Part shown: positions 42,176 through 50,734 of the stretch, piece after piece
Position numbering within the stretch: the first letter of the stretch is position 1
Layout of the letters: the number at the start of each line of letters is the position of its first letter
NCBI RefSeq assembly: GCF_900090305.1
Contig: NZ_LT607751.1
Span: forward strand, 5,270,001-5,334,000
Source of the DNA: Micromonospora siamensis
GTDB lineage: Bacteria > Actinomycetota > Actinomycetes > Mycobacteriales > Micromonosporaceae
Length of the DNA: 64,000 bases
Direction of reading: 5' to 3'
Notes under the pieces: model-generated
Seen by the model: the letters and a program-made list of their open reading frames with translations, nothing else
The model's database searches: none
Told to the model about the DNA's origin: nothing
Translations under genes and position numbers: made by a program

Positions 42176-42667
42176 TCACTCGTCGAAGGCGGCCGTCCAC
42201 ATCTGCACCGGGCGCAGGCAGGAGCCGGGTGAGCCGTCCGGACAGTGCCGCTGGTTCCACCACCACAGCCAGCCGACCGCCACCAGCAGGATCAGCCCGA
42301 GATTCACCGCGGCCAGCCGGCGGGCCACCGGCGCGCAGCCGGCCCCGAGCCGTTGCAGGCTCAGCACCAGGGAGACCACGGCGTCGCCGTAGCCGTAGAT
42401 CACCGCGGGCGGCCGGTTGCCGCCCTGCCGGAACGCCGTCGCGACCAACAGGTCCGGCAGCAGCAGCACCGCCCCGAGCAGGACGGCGACCAGGCCGAAC
42501 CCGGCGGAGGCCAGCCGCCCGAGCGGCGGCAGCGCGTGCCGGACCAGCAGCCGCAGGCCGACCGCGACGACCACGAAGAGCAACGGCAGCCAGAGCACGC
42601 CCCGCGCCTCGGCGGGCAGCACCGGCAGCCGCTGGATCCAGCCGGCGAGCAGGTCGAGCAGCTTCAC
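42176..42667 (-). CDS. Four-helix membrane protein of the TIR locus
   Basis: A 163-residue protein with four hydrophobic segments (VLWLPLLFVVVAVGLRLLV; ASAGFGLVAVLLGAVLLLPDLLVA; AVVSLVLSLQRLG region; VNLGLILLVAVGWLWWW) and a Cys-containing C-terminal tail (CPDGSPGSCLRP). I do not recognise a family. Its GTG overlaps the stop of the SPFH-like gene by 4 nt (GTGA), placing it last in the four-gene TIR operon. By position it could be the membrane platform or effector partner of the SPFH-like protein. Confidence 0.75.
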   Translation of the reverse strand: MKLLDLLAGWIQRLPVLPAEARGVLWLPLLFVVVAVGLRLLVRHALPPLGRLASAGFGLVAVLLGAVLLLPDLLVATAFRQGGNRPPAVIYGYGDAVVSLVLSLQRLGAGCAPVARRLAAVNLGLILLVAVGWLWWWNQRHCPDGSPGSCLRPVQMWTAAFDE

Positions 42668-43635
42668 GGCCGGCCCCCGCCCTCGTCCGGCTCGGGCGCG
42701 GGTCGATCGGCGATGGCCTCCGGCTCCTCGGTCGGGTCGATCGCCGCCGAAGTGCCGAACCGGGTGCCGGACGGCCCGAAGATCGCCTTGAACCGCTGCA
42801 CGGCGGTGGTCACCGCGTCGTCCAGCTCCCCCAGCCGCAGCTGGTCGCCCTCGATGATGACCTTCAGCGTCTCGATCGCCATCTGCTGGTCCTTCTCGTG
42901 CAGCTCGACCATGAACCGCACCGCCTCCTCGGCCTTGCTCGGATCCTGGGCGGCGATCATCCCGGCGAGCGCCGGCCCGCCACCGGCCAGCAGCGCGGCG
43001 TAGTGCCGGGCGCGCTTCTCCTGCTGCTCCAGCTCGGCGTCCTGGTTGAGCCCGTCGCGCTCGATCCGTCCCCGCGTCTTGAGGATCTCCACCTCGTGCC
43101 GCAGCGCCTCGATCTCCTTCTCGCTGGCCAGGACCTTCTGCTCGGCGTTGATGATCAGCTCCACCCGCAACGCCGAGATCCGCAGCCCACGCCCGACCAC
43201 CAGCTCCACCGGGGACAGCTCGGCGCGGATCGCCTCCTCGGCGTCGTGGCTCTGCAACGCGGTGAACCGCTTGGTCACCGCGCGCAGCCGCTCCCGCAGG
43301 AACCGCTCGCAATGCGCCGCCGGGTCCGCCTCCTGCTCGCGGACCACCACCTCCGGCGCCGCCACCTGCCAGGAGTACGCGACCACGGAGTCGAAGTGCA
43401 GCGCCCCGCCCCGGCACGGCAGGGTGCACTCGAACCGCTCGGCGTGCTCGGTCACGTCCACCACGTACATCGCCCGCGGGCCGCGCCACCAGCCCTCCCC
43501 CGCGGTGTACGGATGCGGCGGGACGGTCAGCTCCCCGTTCGGCCCCTCGAACACCAGCCGGGTCCCCTGCCGGGGTACCGGACGCCGCCGGAACGGCAGC
43601 CTGCTCAGCTCCTCACGACCCAGCACCGGATTCAT
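42664..43635 (-). CDS. SPFH/stomatin-like coiled-coil protein of the TIR locus
   Basis: A 323-residue protein. Residues 20-165 resemble an SPFH (band 7) domain, with CTLPCRGGALHFDSVVAYSW, a characteristic strand pair, and SPVELVVGRGLRISALRVEL. A charged coiled coil (163-215, IINAEQKVLASEKEIEALRH) and a Pro/Glu tail follow. SPFH proteins form membrane-associated rings or cages. There is no own transmembrane segment, which the membrane protein encoded downstream may supply. It starts 2 nt after the stop of the 779-residue gene (TGAGCATG), so it is translationally coupled. Confidence 0.75.
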   Translation of the reverse strand: MNPVLGREELSRLPFRRRPVPRQGTRLVFEGPNGELTVPPHPYTAGEGWWRGPRAMYVVDVTEHAERFECTLPCRGGALHFDSVVAYSWQVAAPEVVVREQEADPAAHCERFLRERLRAVTKRFTALQSHDAEEAIRAELSPVELVVGRGLRISALRVELIINAEQKVLASEKEIEALRHEVEILKTRGRIERDGLNQDAELEQQEKRARHYAALLAGGGPALAGMIAAQDPSKAEEAVRFMVELHEKDQQMAIETLKVIIEGDQLRLGELDDAVTTAVQRFKAIFGPSGTRFGTSAAIDPTEEPEAIADRPAPEPDEGGGRP

Positions 43636-43637
43636 GC

Positions 43638-45977
43638 TCACCCACGGCCCCTTCTGTCCAGGACGTCCAACAATCTGGCGGCCACGTCCGGCGCCAGCGG
43701 TTCGGGATGCCGCCACCGCCGCGCGTGCCCGGCCAGCAACCCCAGCTGCCGCTCGGTGACGGCCGCCTCCAACAGCAGGTGGATCAGGTGCGGCCGCAGC
43801 TCCGGCCAGCGCTCGGCGCTCCCCGCCCAGCCGCGCAGCACCCGGTGCACGGCATGGTCGGTGCCCCGGCCGACCAGCGCCCGCCCCCACAACCGGGCGA
43901 TCACCGGCCGGATCGGGGCCAGCGCCGGATCGGTGGTCGCCCCGACGCTCGACAGCCAGAGCAGCAGCGGCCAGCGCACCTTGTCGTCCGGGGTGGTCTC
44001 GGTCCGCCAGGTCGACGCCGCCACCTCCAGGAACCCGAGCACCCCGGCCGACTGCCGGCCGGACTGCCGCTCCCCGGACCAGTCGTCGAGGAGGCCCAGC
44101 AGCTCGATCTGCCGCTCCGGGTCGGCCTCCAGCATCAGCTCGGCGATGCTGTCCCCGATCGCGACGTGCAGCGTCGGGTCGTCGTCGCGGGCCAGCTCGG
44201 CGAGGTGTTCGTCGGGGCCGTCGGCCAGGACCAGACCGACGCTGGATCCGAGGGCCCGGGCGGCCGTACGCCGCAGCGGGCCACCGCGTCCCCGCTCGCA
44301 CCAGTCGAGGACCATCCGGATCACCCGGACCGCCGTCTCCGGGTAGCGGGCCGCCACGTGCAACGCCGCCACCGCCCGCTCCCGCTCGCCGCCGTGGCCG
44401 CTGCCGGCCCAGGACGTGACGATGTCCCGCCGGATCGGGTCGAAGGCCCAGCGGCTCAGGTAGCCGATGGACATCGCCGCGCGGATGCCGACGTTGCCCT
44501 CCACGTCGTCGGCGACCGCCCGCAGCCAGCGCAGCAGCAGATCCCGGTCGTAGTCGTGTTCCTGCCAGGCGTACCGCAGGATGTGCTCGGGGTAGCTGCC
44601 GTCGAGGAAGGAGGGAACCTCCACCTCGGCCGGGCCGTACCGGGTGTAGCGGACCTCCCGGCCGATCCGGGCCCGGGCACCGCGCAGCCGCACCGCCCGG
44701 GGCCGCCGGTCACGCGGCGGAGGGGTGCCGGCGCCCCCGTCCTCCGCCCGCCAGGCCTGTTCCAGTCGGCTCGCCGCCCGGGCCACCGCGTCGTACGTCA
44801 TCGAGGGGAGCGCGGCCAGCGACAGCACCAGCGCCCGCTGGTCGAGGGTCTCGATGCCGTCGTACCAGGTGTCGACGTCCCGCTGGGAGAGGTCCCGGAA
44901 CCGGGTCAGCGCGTCGGCCACGGTCAGCTCGTGCCGGTCCACCTCGGCCAGGTCCCGGGCCAGCTCCACCAGTTGGGCGGCGTCGAACGAGTCCGGTCCG
45001 ACGGCGGTCAGCTCCGCGGCGACCTCGGGGTCGGCGAGCAGCGACTCCGCCCGGGCGGCCGAGCCGAGCAGCACCGTCAGGTGGCTGGCCAGCAGCTCCA
45101 CCGCCGCCGGCGGGGCGGCGATCCGGCGGGTCGCCCGCTCCACGGCGGGGTCGGCGATGCGCGCCTGGTCGTCCAGCACGACCACCAGCCGGCTGCGGCG
45201 CTTGGCCAGCCGCTCGGAGAGCACCGGCAGGTCCTGGGCGCGCAGCGCGACCTGACGTGCGGTGACCCGGTCGAGGATGAAGCCGCACCCCTCCGGCAGG
45301 GACTCCACCGGCAGGGTGGCCAGGTCGCCGGCGAACAGCAGGTCGTGCACCCGCTCCAGGTCACGCAGCAGCTCGATCGCGGTGGCGGTGGCGCCCCAGC
45401 GGCGACAGGAGCGCAGCAGCAGCAGCGACTGCCGGTCGGCGGCCCGGCGGATCTCGTCGTACCCGCCCGGGGGTACGTAGACCTGGGCGACCTCGGCCAC
45501 CAGCCACGCCGGAAGGATGTTGGCCACCATGTCGGCGCGGCCGCCACCGCCGGTGATGCTGTCCCCGGCCGCCATCGGACCGCTGAAGGTGTGCCCGTCA
45601 CCGGTGATGACGATGGCCGAGGTGCGGATACCGTACGTACCCAGGCCACGGGACCGGGTGGCCCGGAACTCCTCCTGCTCGCGGGCGCGTTCCTCGTCCC
45701 CGGCCCGGGCGTCCCCCTCGGTCGCCCGACCCGGCCTGGTCCCGTCCCCCGCGGCGGCCCGCGCCCCGGCCAGGCTGGCGGCCAGGCTCTCCGGCGTCGG
45801 CCCGTCGCCCGGGCGACGGCCCTCGGGCCGGCCGCCGTCCCCCCGACCGCTCTCCGGCCGGTCGGTACCGGCCGGGCCCCCCTCCGGCCGGCTCCCGCCC
45901 GCGCCGGCCGGGGCCGCGTCGGACCCGCCGCCGCCCTGCTTCGCCTCCTCAGCCACGGGATCCTCCCGCGTCGCCAT
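43638..45977 (-). CDS. 779-residue protein with TIR-shared motif, degraded P-loop region and HEAT-like helices
   Basis: Four parts can be seen. Residues 1-110 are Gly/Pro/charged, low complexity. Residues 121-139 carry the motif VITGDGHTFSGPMAAGD, nearly identical to the tail of the adjacent TIR protein. Residues 185-400 look like a STAND-type ATPase whose P-loop is degraded (LRSCRRWGATATAIELL lacks the GKT) but which keeps a Walker-B-like VVVLDD (266-270). Residues 430-779 are helical HEAT-like repeats (IRAAMSIGYLSRWAFDPIRR, LRRTAARALGSSVGLVLADG). The start overlaps the TIR gene by 29 nt. It is probably the sensor or scaffold. No named family recognised. Confidence 0.75.
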   Translation of the reverse strand: MATREDPVAEEAKQGGGGSDAAPAGAGGSRPEGGPAGTDRPESGRGDGGRPEGRRPGDGPTPESLAASLAGARAAAGDGTRPGRATEGDARAGDEERAREQEEFRATRSRGLGTYGIRTSAIVITGDGHTFSGPMAAGDSITGGGGRADMVANILPAWLVAEVAQVYVPPGGYDEIRRAADRQSLLLLRSCRRWGATATAIELLRDLERVHDLLFAGDLATLPVESLPEGCGFILDRVTARQVALRAQDLPVLSERLAKRRSRLVVVLDDQARIADPAVERATRRIAAPPAAVELLASHLTVLLGSAARAESLLADPEVAAELTAVGPDSFDAAQLVELARDLAEVDRHELTVADALTRFRDLSQRDVDTWYDGIETLDQRALVLSLAALPSMTYDAVARAASRLEQAWRAEDGGAGTPPPRDRRPRAVRLRGARARIGREVRYTRYGPAEVEVPSFLDGSYPEHILRYAWQEHDYDRDLLLRWLRAVADDVEGNVGIRAAMSIGYLSRWAFDPIRRDIVTSWAGSGHGGERERAVAALHVAARYPETAVRVIRMVLDWCERGRGGPLRRTAARALGSSVGLVLADGPDEHLAELARDDDPTLHVAIGDSIAELMLEADPERQIELLGLLDDWSGERQSGRQSAGVLGFLEVAASTWRTETTPDDKVRWPLLLWLSSVGATTDPALAPIRPVIARLWGRALVGRGTDHAVHRVLRGWAGSAERWPELRPHLIHLLLEAAVTERQLGLLAGHARRWRHPEPLAPDVAARLLDVLDRRGRG

Positions 45978-46569
45978 AGAGGTCCCCGGCGACGAACGGC
46001 CCGCTGAAGGTGTGCCGGTCGCCGGTGATGTTGATCGCGCTGTGCCGCCCGTCGCCCCGTCCGCCGCGCCGCGCCCCGCCGGCCTCGTCGGCCCGGTCGG
46101 TCACCCGGGGTAGGTACGTCGCGACCTTCTCCACCAGGGTGCGCAGGTCGGCGTCGTCGTGGCGGGCCCGGAACTCGGCCCAGTGCCGGTCGGCGAACCC
46201 GGCGATGTCGGGCGGCAGCTCCTCCCGGCGCGGCAGCGTCGCCCCGTTGAGCAGCAGCGGGATCAGCGCCATGTCGGGGCGACCCAGCGCGTGCCGGATC
46301 TCGGTGCGTACGTAGTCGTCCGGGTCGTCGATCCGGCGTCGCCCCCGCTCGTCGCGCAAATTCCACCAGCGGGGTCCGACCAGGGCGAGCAGCACGTTGC
46401 TGCGGGCCAGCGCGTCCCGGATCCCCGGGGCGAAGTCCCGACCGGTCGGCAGGGACCGGCAGTCCCGGAACACATTCGCCGAACCGAACTCGCGGCACAG
46501 TTCCCGATCGACGAGCGCCGCCGCGGAAGCGTCGTCGTCGGTGCGGTAGTTGATGAATATCCCGGCCAT
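45949..46569 (-). CDS. TIR-domain protein with C-terminal pairing motif
   Basis: A 206-residue protein. Residues 1-155 are a bacterial TIR domain: opening IFINYRTDDDA, VFRDCRSLPTGRDFAPGI, VLLALVGPRWW and DDYVRTEIRHAL, where Glu90 is at the position of the NADase catalytic Glu. A Gly/Arg linker follows, then the 178-196 motif NITGDRHTFSGPFVAGD, which recurs in the next protein. Such TIRs usually cleave NAD+ or make signal nucleotides when triggered by phage or by a partner. It is first in the operon; a 13-bp palindrome GAAAGGACCTTTC lies directly before the ATG. Confidence 0.88.
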   Translation of the reverse strand: MAGIFINYRTDDDASAAALVDRELCREFGSANVFRDCRSLPTGRDFAPGIRDALARSNVLLALVGPRWWNLRDERGRRRIDDPDDYVRTEIRHALGRPDMALIPLLLNGATLPRREELPPDIAGFADRHWAEFRARHDDADLRTLVEKVATYLPRVTDRADEAGGARRGGRGDGRHSAINITGDRHTFSGPFVAGDLYGDAGGSRG

Positions 46570-46973
46570 CGAAAGGACCTTTCCCGAGGCTCGCGACGGA
46601 CGCCGGTGCGGCGCGGGAAAGGCGCGGCACCGGGAACGGAAGCGAGGGTCCGGACAGGACGGTCCGGCCGTGGACGGGGTTGGCCGGAGCCGCCGGAGGG
46701 GTTGCCCTGGCGTACGTCCAGCCTGGCATCCGGGTGCGGGACGAGGCAACGTGTTGCCCTCGGCCTTGCGGTCGGGCAACGGCGGACGGCCGGCAGGAAA
46801 GGGGCAACCGGCCGCCTCACGTGCCCACCGGATGATGTGGCCCGACAATCACACGGGCGATTCCCGCATCGTATTCCGGTGCACCCGCCGACGCGGAAAG
46901 GCTTACCTTTTTCCGCGTAGTCCGGCGGTCGGGGTCACCGGCGACCCGACCGGAGTCGGGTGCGGGTCGAGGG
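46570..46973. promoter_or_regulatory. 404-bp leader of the TIR operon with GGGCAAC motif cluster
   Basis: No gene is seen. GGGCAAC occurs at 46774-46780 and 46802-46808, and in inverse (GTTGCCC) at 46701-46707 and 46753-46759. An AGGCAAC at 46744-46750 forms an inverted pair with the copy at 46753 (GGCAACGTGTTGCC). Four exact copies of a 7-mer plus one variant in about 110 bp is well above chance and marks a probable multi-site operator. The part next to the start holds the palindrome GAAAGGACCTTTC (46571-46583). Confidence 0.6.
46891..46918 (-). terminator. Hairpin after the response-regulator gene
   Basis: ACGCGGAAA (46891-46899) and TTTCCGCGT (46910-46918) form a 9-bp perfect inverted repeat with a 10-nt loop, 56 nt past the stop of the response-regulator gene. 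It probably separates that operon from the TIR operon. A DNA-binding role cannot be excluded. Confidence 0.6.
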
Positions 46974-47627
46974 TCAGAGCTGGCCGAGGCCGGCCTGGCG
47001 GGCGCGTTGGATGGCCTGGCTCCGGTCGGCCACCTGGAGCTTGGTCAACACGTTGGACAGGTGGTTGCGCACGGTCTTCGGGCTCAGCGTCAACCGGCGG
47101 GCGATGACCAGGTTGCTCAGTCCCTGCGCGACCAGGTCGAGCACCTCCCGCTCCCGGTCGGTCAACTCGGGGAAGGGCGCGGCCCCGCCGGCCCTCGCAC
47201 CGGACAGGAAGCTCACCGCGCGGCTGGCGACCACGGGGCCGAGCAGCACCTCGCCGTTGGCGACGGCGCGCACCGCGCGTTCCACCTCGGCCGGTGCGGC
47301 CCCCTTGAGGAGGTAGCCCCGGGCGCCCGCGCGCAGCGCGGCGAAGACCCAGTCGTCGTCGTCCAACATGGTCACCACCAGGACCCCGATGCCCGGGTGT
47401 CGGGCGACGATCTCCCGGGTGGCCTCCACTCCGGACCGCCCGCCGAGATGCAGATCCATGATGATCACGTCGGGTGTGCGCAGGTCGGCGACCCGCGACG
47501 CCCCGTCGGCGTCGGCGGCCTCACCGACCACCTCCAGCCCGGCGGTCGACGCCAGCAGGGCGGTCATGCCGAGCCGGAACACCGGGTGGTCGTCCACCAC
47601 CGCCACGCGGATCACCTCACCGGTCAC
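46974..47627 (-). CDS. NarL/LuxR-type response regulator
   Basis: A 217-residue regulator. Receiver: VVDDHPVFRLGM, phospho-Asp in IIMDLHLGGRSG, Lys in YLLKGAAPAE. HTH: LTDREREVLDLVAQGLSNLVIARRLTLSPKTVRNHLSNVL. It overlaps the 3' end of the histidine kinase gene by 11 nt, so the pair is a coupled two-component system. GTG start. Confidence 0.94.
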   Translation of the reverse strand: MTGEVIRVAVVDDHPVFRLGMTALLASTAGLEVVGEAADADGASRVADLRTPDVIIMDLHLGGRSGVEATREIVARHPGIGVLVVTMLDDDDWVFAALRAGARGYLLKGAAPAEVERAVRAVANGEVLLGPVVASRAVSFLSGARAGGAAPFPELTDREREVLDLVAQGLSNLVIARRLTLSPKTVRNHLSNVLTKLQVADRSQAIQRARQAGLGQL

Positions 47628-49782
47628 GGCCCACCACCACCGGCTGTGCCACCGTAACGGCCGGGTCGGCGGCGGGCGGGCCGGCCGGCGACGCCGCCGG
47701 CCCGGGTACGACCGGTGGGTCGTCCCAGGGCGGCAGCCGCTCCGCCGGCAGCCGTACCGTGACGGCGGTGCCGCCGTCCCGAGCGGGGCCGACCACGCAC
47801 ACCCCGCCGATCCCCTCGGCCCGTTCGCGCATCGACCGCATCCCCACCCCGGCCGGCGCGTCCGGCGACACGCCCCGGCCGGCGTCGGTGACCCGGACGG
47901 TCAGCCCGTCCGCGCCGCGCACGAGGCTCACCGCGCAGGCCCCCGCGCCCGAGTGCCGGTGCACGTTACGGACGGCCTCGGCGACGATGCCGTAGATGGC
48001 GGTGGCCACCGGCTCGGGCAGGGGCAGCGGCACCGCCTCCACCCGCACGGCCAGCCCGGACGGTTCGTACCGCTGGGCCAACTCGTGCAGGGCCGGGACC
48101 AGGCCGCGCTCACCCAGCACCGGCGGCAGCAGGGCGCGGGCGATGTCGCGGATCTGCTCGACCCGCTGGTCGGCCTCCTCACGTAGCCGGTCCAGCAGCC
48201 GCCCTGCGGCCGGTGGGTCGACGGTCAGCAGGTTGCGGGCCGCCTGGAGGCCGAGCGCCACCCCGGCCAACGCCGGGCCGAGCCCGTCGTGCAGGTCCCG
48301 GCGCAACGCCCGCCGCTCCTCCTCGCGGGCCTCGGCCAGCCGGGACCGGGAGCCGGCGAGGGCCCGGCTGGTGGCGGCGAGGCTGGCCGCGGAGGAGACC
48401 AGCGGCACGAGATCCAGCAGCGCGGCCCGGGTCCGACCGTCCAACCGCTCCCCCGCCCGGGCCCAGGCCACCAGCCGGCCGATCTCGGTGTCCGCCCGGC
48501 GCAGCGGCAGCAGCAGCGGCTCCCCGCGCGGGCCGGCCGCGTCGCACCGGCCGGCGCACGCCTGAGGGCCGTCCACCTCGATCTCGCACCCGCCGAGGCG
48601 GAGCAGGTCGGTGAGGCTCTGCGCCACCCCGGTGAGCACCTCCACCGGGTCGTCGGAGGCGCTGATCCGGTCGCCGACGCCGCGTACGACCCCGAGCGGC
48701 TCGACCGCCTCGCCGTGGATCAGCCGGTCGACGCCGCGCTGCACCCGGGACCGGGCCGGGTGCACGCCCGCCGCGACCAGCGCGGTGACCAGCACGCCGG
48801 GCACGGCGGACGAGGCGGGCAGCGCCGCGTCCAGCACGGTCACCCCGGAGACGTACGCGGCGACCAGCAGGAAGGTCAACAGGAACCAGACCAGCGTGCG
48901 GCGGACCGCCATCTCGATCCCCCACAGCCGCTGCCGGAGCACCACGGCCAGCACGGCGGCCGGGAAGAACGCCTGGGAGGCGAGCATCGCGACCGGCGCC
49001 AGCCACTCCGGGATCCGCCGGGACGCGTCCGGACCGAAGCCGACCGGCGCGAAGCTCAACGCGAGCAGCACGGCACCGATCGCCAGCCAGCCCAGTCCGA
49101 CCCGCTGCCCCGGCGTCCCGGTACGCCACCGGCGGACCACCCCGGCCGCGGCCACCAGCCCGAGCAGCGGCACCGCGGCGAAGAGCAGCGGCTCGGCCCG
49201 TTCGATCAGCTCGGCCCAGGTTGCGCCGCGGATCGGCAGCGGCGCCCCGGAGGGCTGGCCGGGCCGGCCAGGCCAGGTCAGCTGGCACACCTCGATCGCG
49301 GCGACCACCGCAGCGCCGACGGCCACCGCCAGCCGGGCCGGTGCCGGCAACCGGCCCTCGCGGACCAACCAGGGCAGCACGACGATCAGCGAGAGCATGC
49401 CGGGCGCCCAGGCCCAGTGCCGGGCCGAGGTGATCCAGACCGGATCGGGCAGCTCCGGGTGCGTCCGGAGCAGGGCGGTCCACTGCGCGCCGAACGCGGA
49501 CAGGCCACCGCCCGCTCCGGTCGCGGCGAGCAGCCAGGCGACCGGGTGGCCGCGGCGCCACAGGACCAGCGCGGCCACCGTCCCGTAGACGGCGCAGTCG
49601 GTGAAGTCGACCATGAAGTAGAGCTCGGACAGGCCCCACGGCCGGTGGGCGAGCAGCCAACAGCAGGTCGTACCGGTGAGGAGCAGGGCGCAGGCGACGG
49701 CCACCGACGCGGCGGCGACCGGCCGGCGGTGGTCCCCGGCCACCGGCGGTCGGTCCGCCACGGGGAGCAGGTCGGCAGGCAT
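47617..49782 (-). CDS. Large multi-helix sensor histidine kinase
   Basis: A 721-residue kinase with about eight to ten membrane helices in the first 330 residues, a GAF-like or linker region about 350-470, the HisKA_3 phospho-acceptor site (RREERRALRRDLHDGLGPALAGVALGLQAA) and an HATPase_c domain (AVRNVHRHSGAGACAV, GVGMRSMRERAEGIGG). The large membrane part is of the type seen in actinomycete LiaS/DesK-like kinases. The stimulus is unknown. Next upstream gene (membrane protein) ends 24 nt away and may be co-transcribed. Confidence 0.92.
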   Translation of the reverse strand: MPADLLPVADRPPVAGDHRRPVAAASVAVACALLLTGTTCCWLLAHRPWGLSELYFMVDFTDCAVYGTVAALVLWRRGHPVAWLLAATGAGGGLSAFGAQWTALLRTHPELPDPVWITSARHWAWAPGMLSLIVVLPWLVREGRLPAPARLAVAVGAAVVAAIEVCQLTWPGRPGQPSGAPLPIRGATWAELIERAEPLLFAAVPLLGLVAAAGVVRRWRTGTPGQRVGLGWLAIGAVLLALSFAPVGFGPDASRRIPEWLAPVAMLASQAFFPAAVLAVVLRQRLWGIEMAVRRTLVWFLLTFLLVAAYVSGVTVLDAALPASSAVPGVLVTALVAAGVHPARSRVQRGVDRLIHGEAVEPLGVVRGVGDRISASDDPVEVLTGVAQSLTDLLRLGGCEIEVDGPQACAGRCDAAGPRGEPLLLPLRRADTEIGRLVAWARAGERLDGRTRAALLDLVPLVSSAASLAATSRALAGSRSRLAEAREEERRALRRDLHDGLGPALAGVALGLQAARNLLTVDPPAAGRLLDRLREEADQRVEQIRDIARALLPPVLGERGLVPALHELAQRYEPSGLAVRVEAVPLPLPEPVATAIYGIVAEAVRNVHRHSGAGACAVSLVRGADGLTVRVTDAGRGVSPDAPAGVGMRSMRERAEGIGGVCVVGPARDGGTAVTVRLPAERLPPWDDPPVVPGPAASPAGPPAADPAVTVAQPVVVGRDR

Positions 49783-49806
49783 GACCCGATCCTGGCAGTC
49801 GCCGGT

Positions 49807-50502
49807 TCAGTTGCCGAGACCCCGGCGCTCCAGGGCGAATGTCAGTCCGGCGACAGTGGCCCAGAGCGCGGCCGGGGCCAGCGCCAGGTACTGCAACGGC
49901 ACCGCCTGGGTCACCGCGACCAGCGCGGCCATCAGCAGGCTGAACACCGCCAGCCAGCGGCTCACCGAGCGGCGCCGCAGGCCGGCGACGGCGACCGCGC
50001 CGGCGCTGAGCCCGGCGCCCGCCCAGACCCACGGGAAGGTGTTGTAGCCGGCGGCCAGGGCGGCCACCGTGTCGGCGTCGGTCTCGTCGACGTGGCCCAG
50101 GTCCCAGTACAGCTCGGTGGCGACCCCGCCGCCGACCAGCAGCATCGTCGCGACTAGCAGCAGCCCGCCGGCCGCGACGTCGGGCAGCAGGCCGCCGGCG
50201 GGCTCCCGGGCCGCGAGCCGGCGCCGCAGCCCGGCGGCGAACACCGCGAGGCAGCCGGCTCCGAGCGTGGTGAGCACCTGGAAGATCCAGACGTACGCCT
50301 CCCGGCCGGCCATCGCCGCGCTGAGCCGCCCGTTGTCGGCGAGCAGCGCCCGGTCGACGTCGGTCAGCCGCGGGCCGAGCTGGAACAGGGCGATGCCGGT
50401 GACCCCGGCGAGGACGCCGGCCACAGCCCAGCCGCGTCGGGCCGGTGCGGTCGGGGTTGCCGGGGTGTCGGCGTCGAGGGCGGCGCTCATCGGCACGGAC
50501 AT
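49807..50502 (-). CDS. Six-helix membrane protein, function unknown
   Basis: A 231-residue protein with about six hydrophobic segments (AVAGVLAGVTGIALFQLG; AYVWIFQVLTTLGAGCLAVFAAGL; GGLLLVATMLLVGGG; WVWAGAGLSAGAVAVAGL; WLAVFSLLMAALVAVTQ; LALAPAALWATVAGLTFAL) and short loops. No family named. GGAGGAACC precedes the ATG. It is co-directional with the two-component system 24 nt downstream and may supply its signal or be its target. Confidence 0.8.
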   Translation of the reverse strand: MSVPMSAALDADTPATPTAPARRGWAVAGVLAGVTGIALFQLGPRLTDVDRALLADNGRLSAAMAGREAYVWIFQVLTTLGAGCLAVFAAGLRRRLAAREPAGGLLPDVAAGGLLLVATMLLVGGGVATELYWDLGHVDETDADTVAALAAGYNTFPWVWAGAGLSAGAVAVAGLRRRSVSRWLAVFSLLMAALVAVTQAVPLQYLALAPAALWATVAGLTFALERRGLGN

Positions 50503-50734
50503 GGTTCCTCCTGTGGGACGGACCGGCGACCCGGCGGATCGCCGTGGTGCGCAGCCTGCTCGTCCCGCCGTCCCGGGCGCACGGGTGCGACGTCCCGCCC
50601 GACCGGGCGGTTCCGCCCGGTGTCCGCCGGGCGGTCCACCGTCCCGTCCGGTCGGTGCCGGTGTCCCTGGTGGCCGGGACGGCGGGCCGGTCACGGTGGA
50701 GCGGCCCGTTAGGACCGAGCTGGGAGGCCCCTCG

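Noticed and set aside
46550..47107. Gene on the + strand across the TIR leader
   Set aside because: Shadow frame across two minus-strand genes and the leader; Arg/Gly-rich with no domain and no ribosome-binding site.
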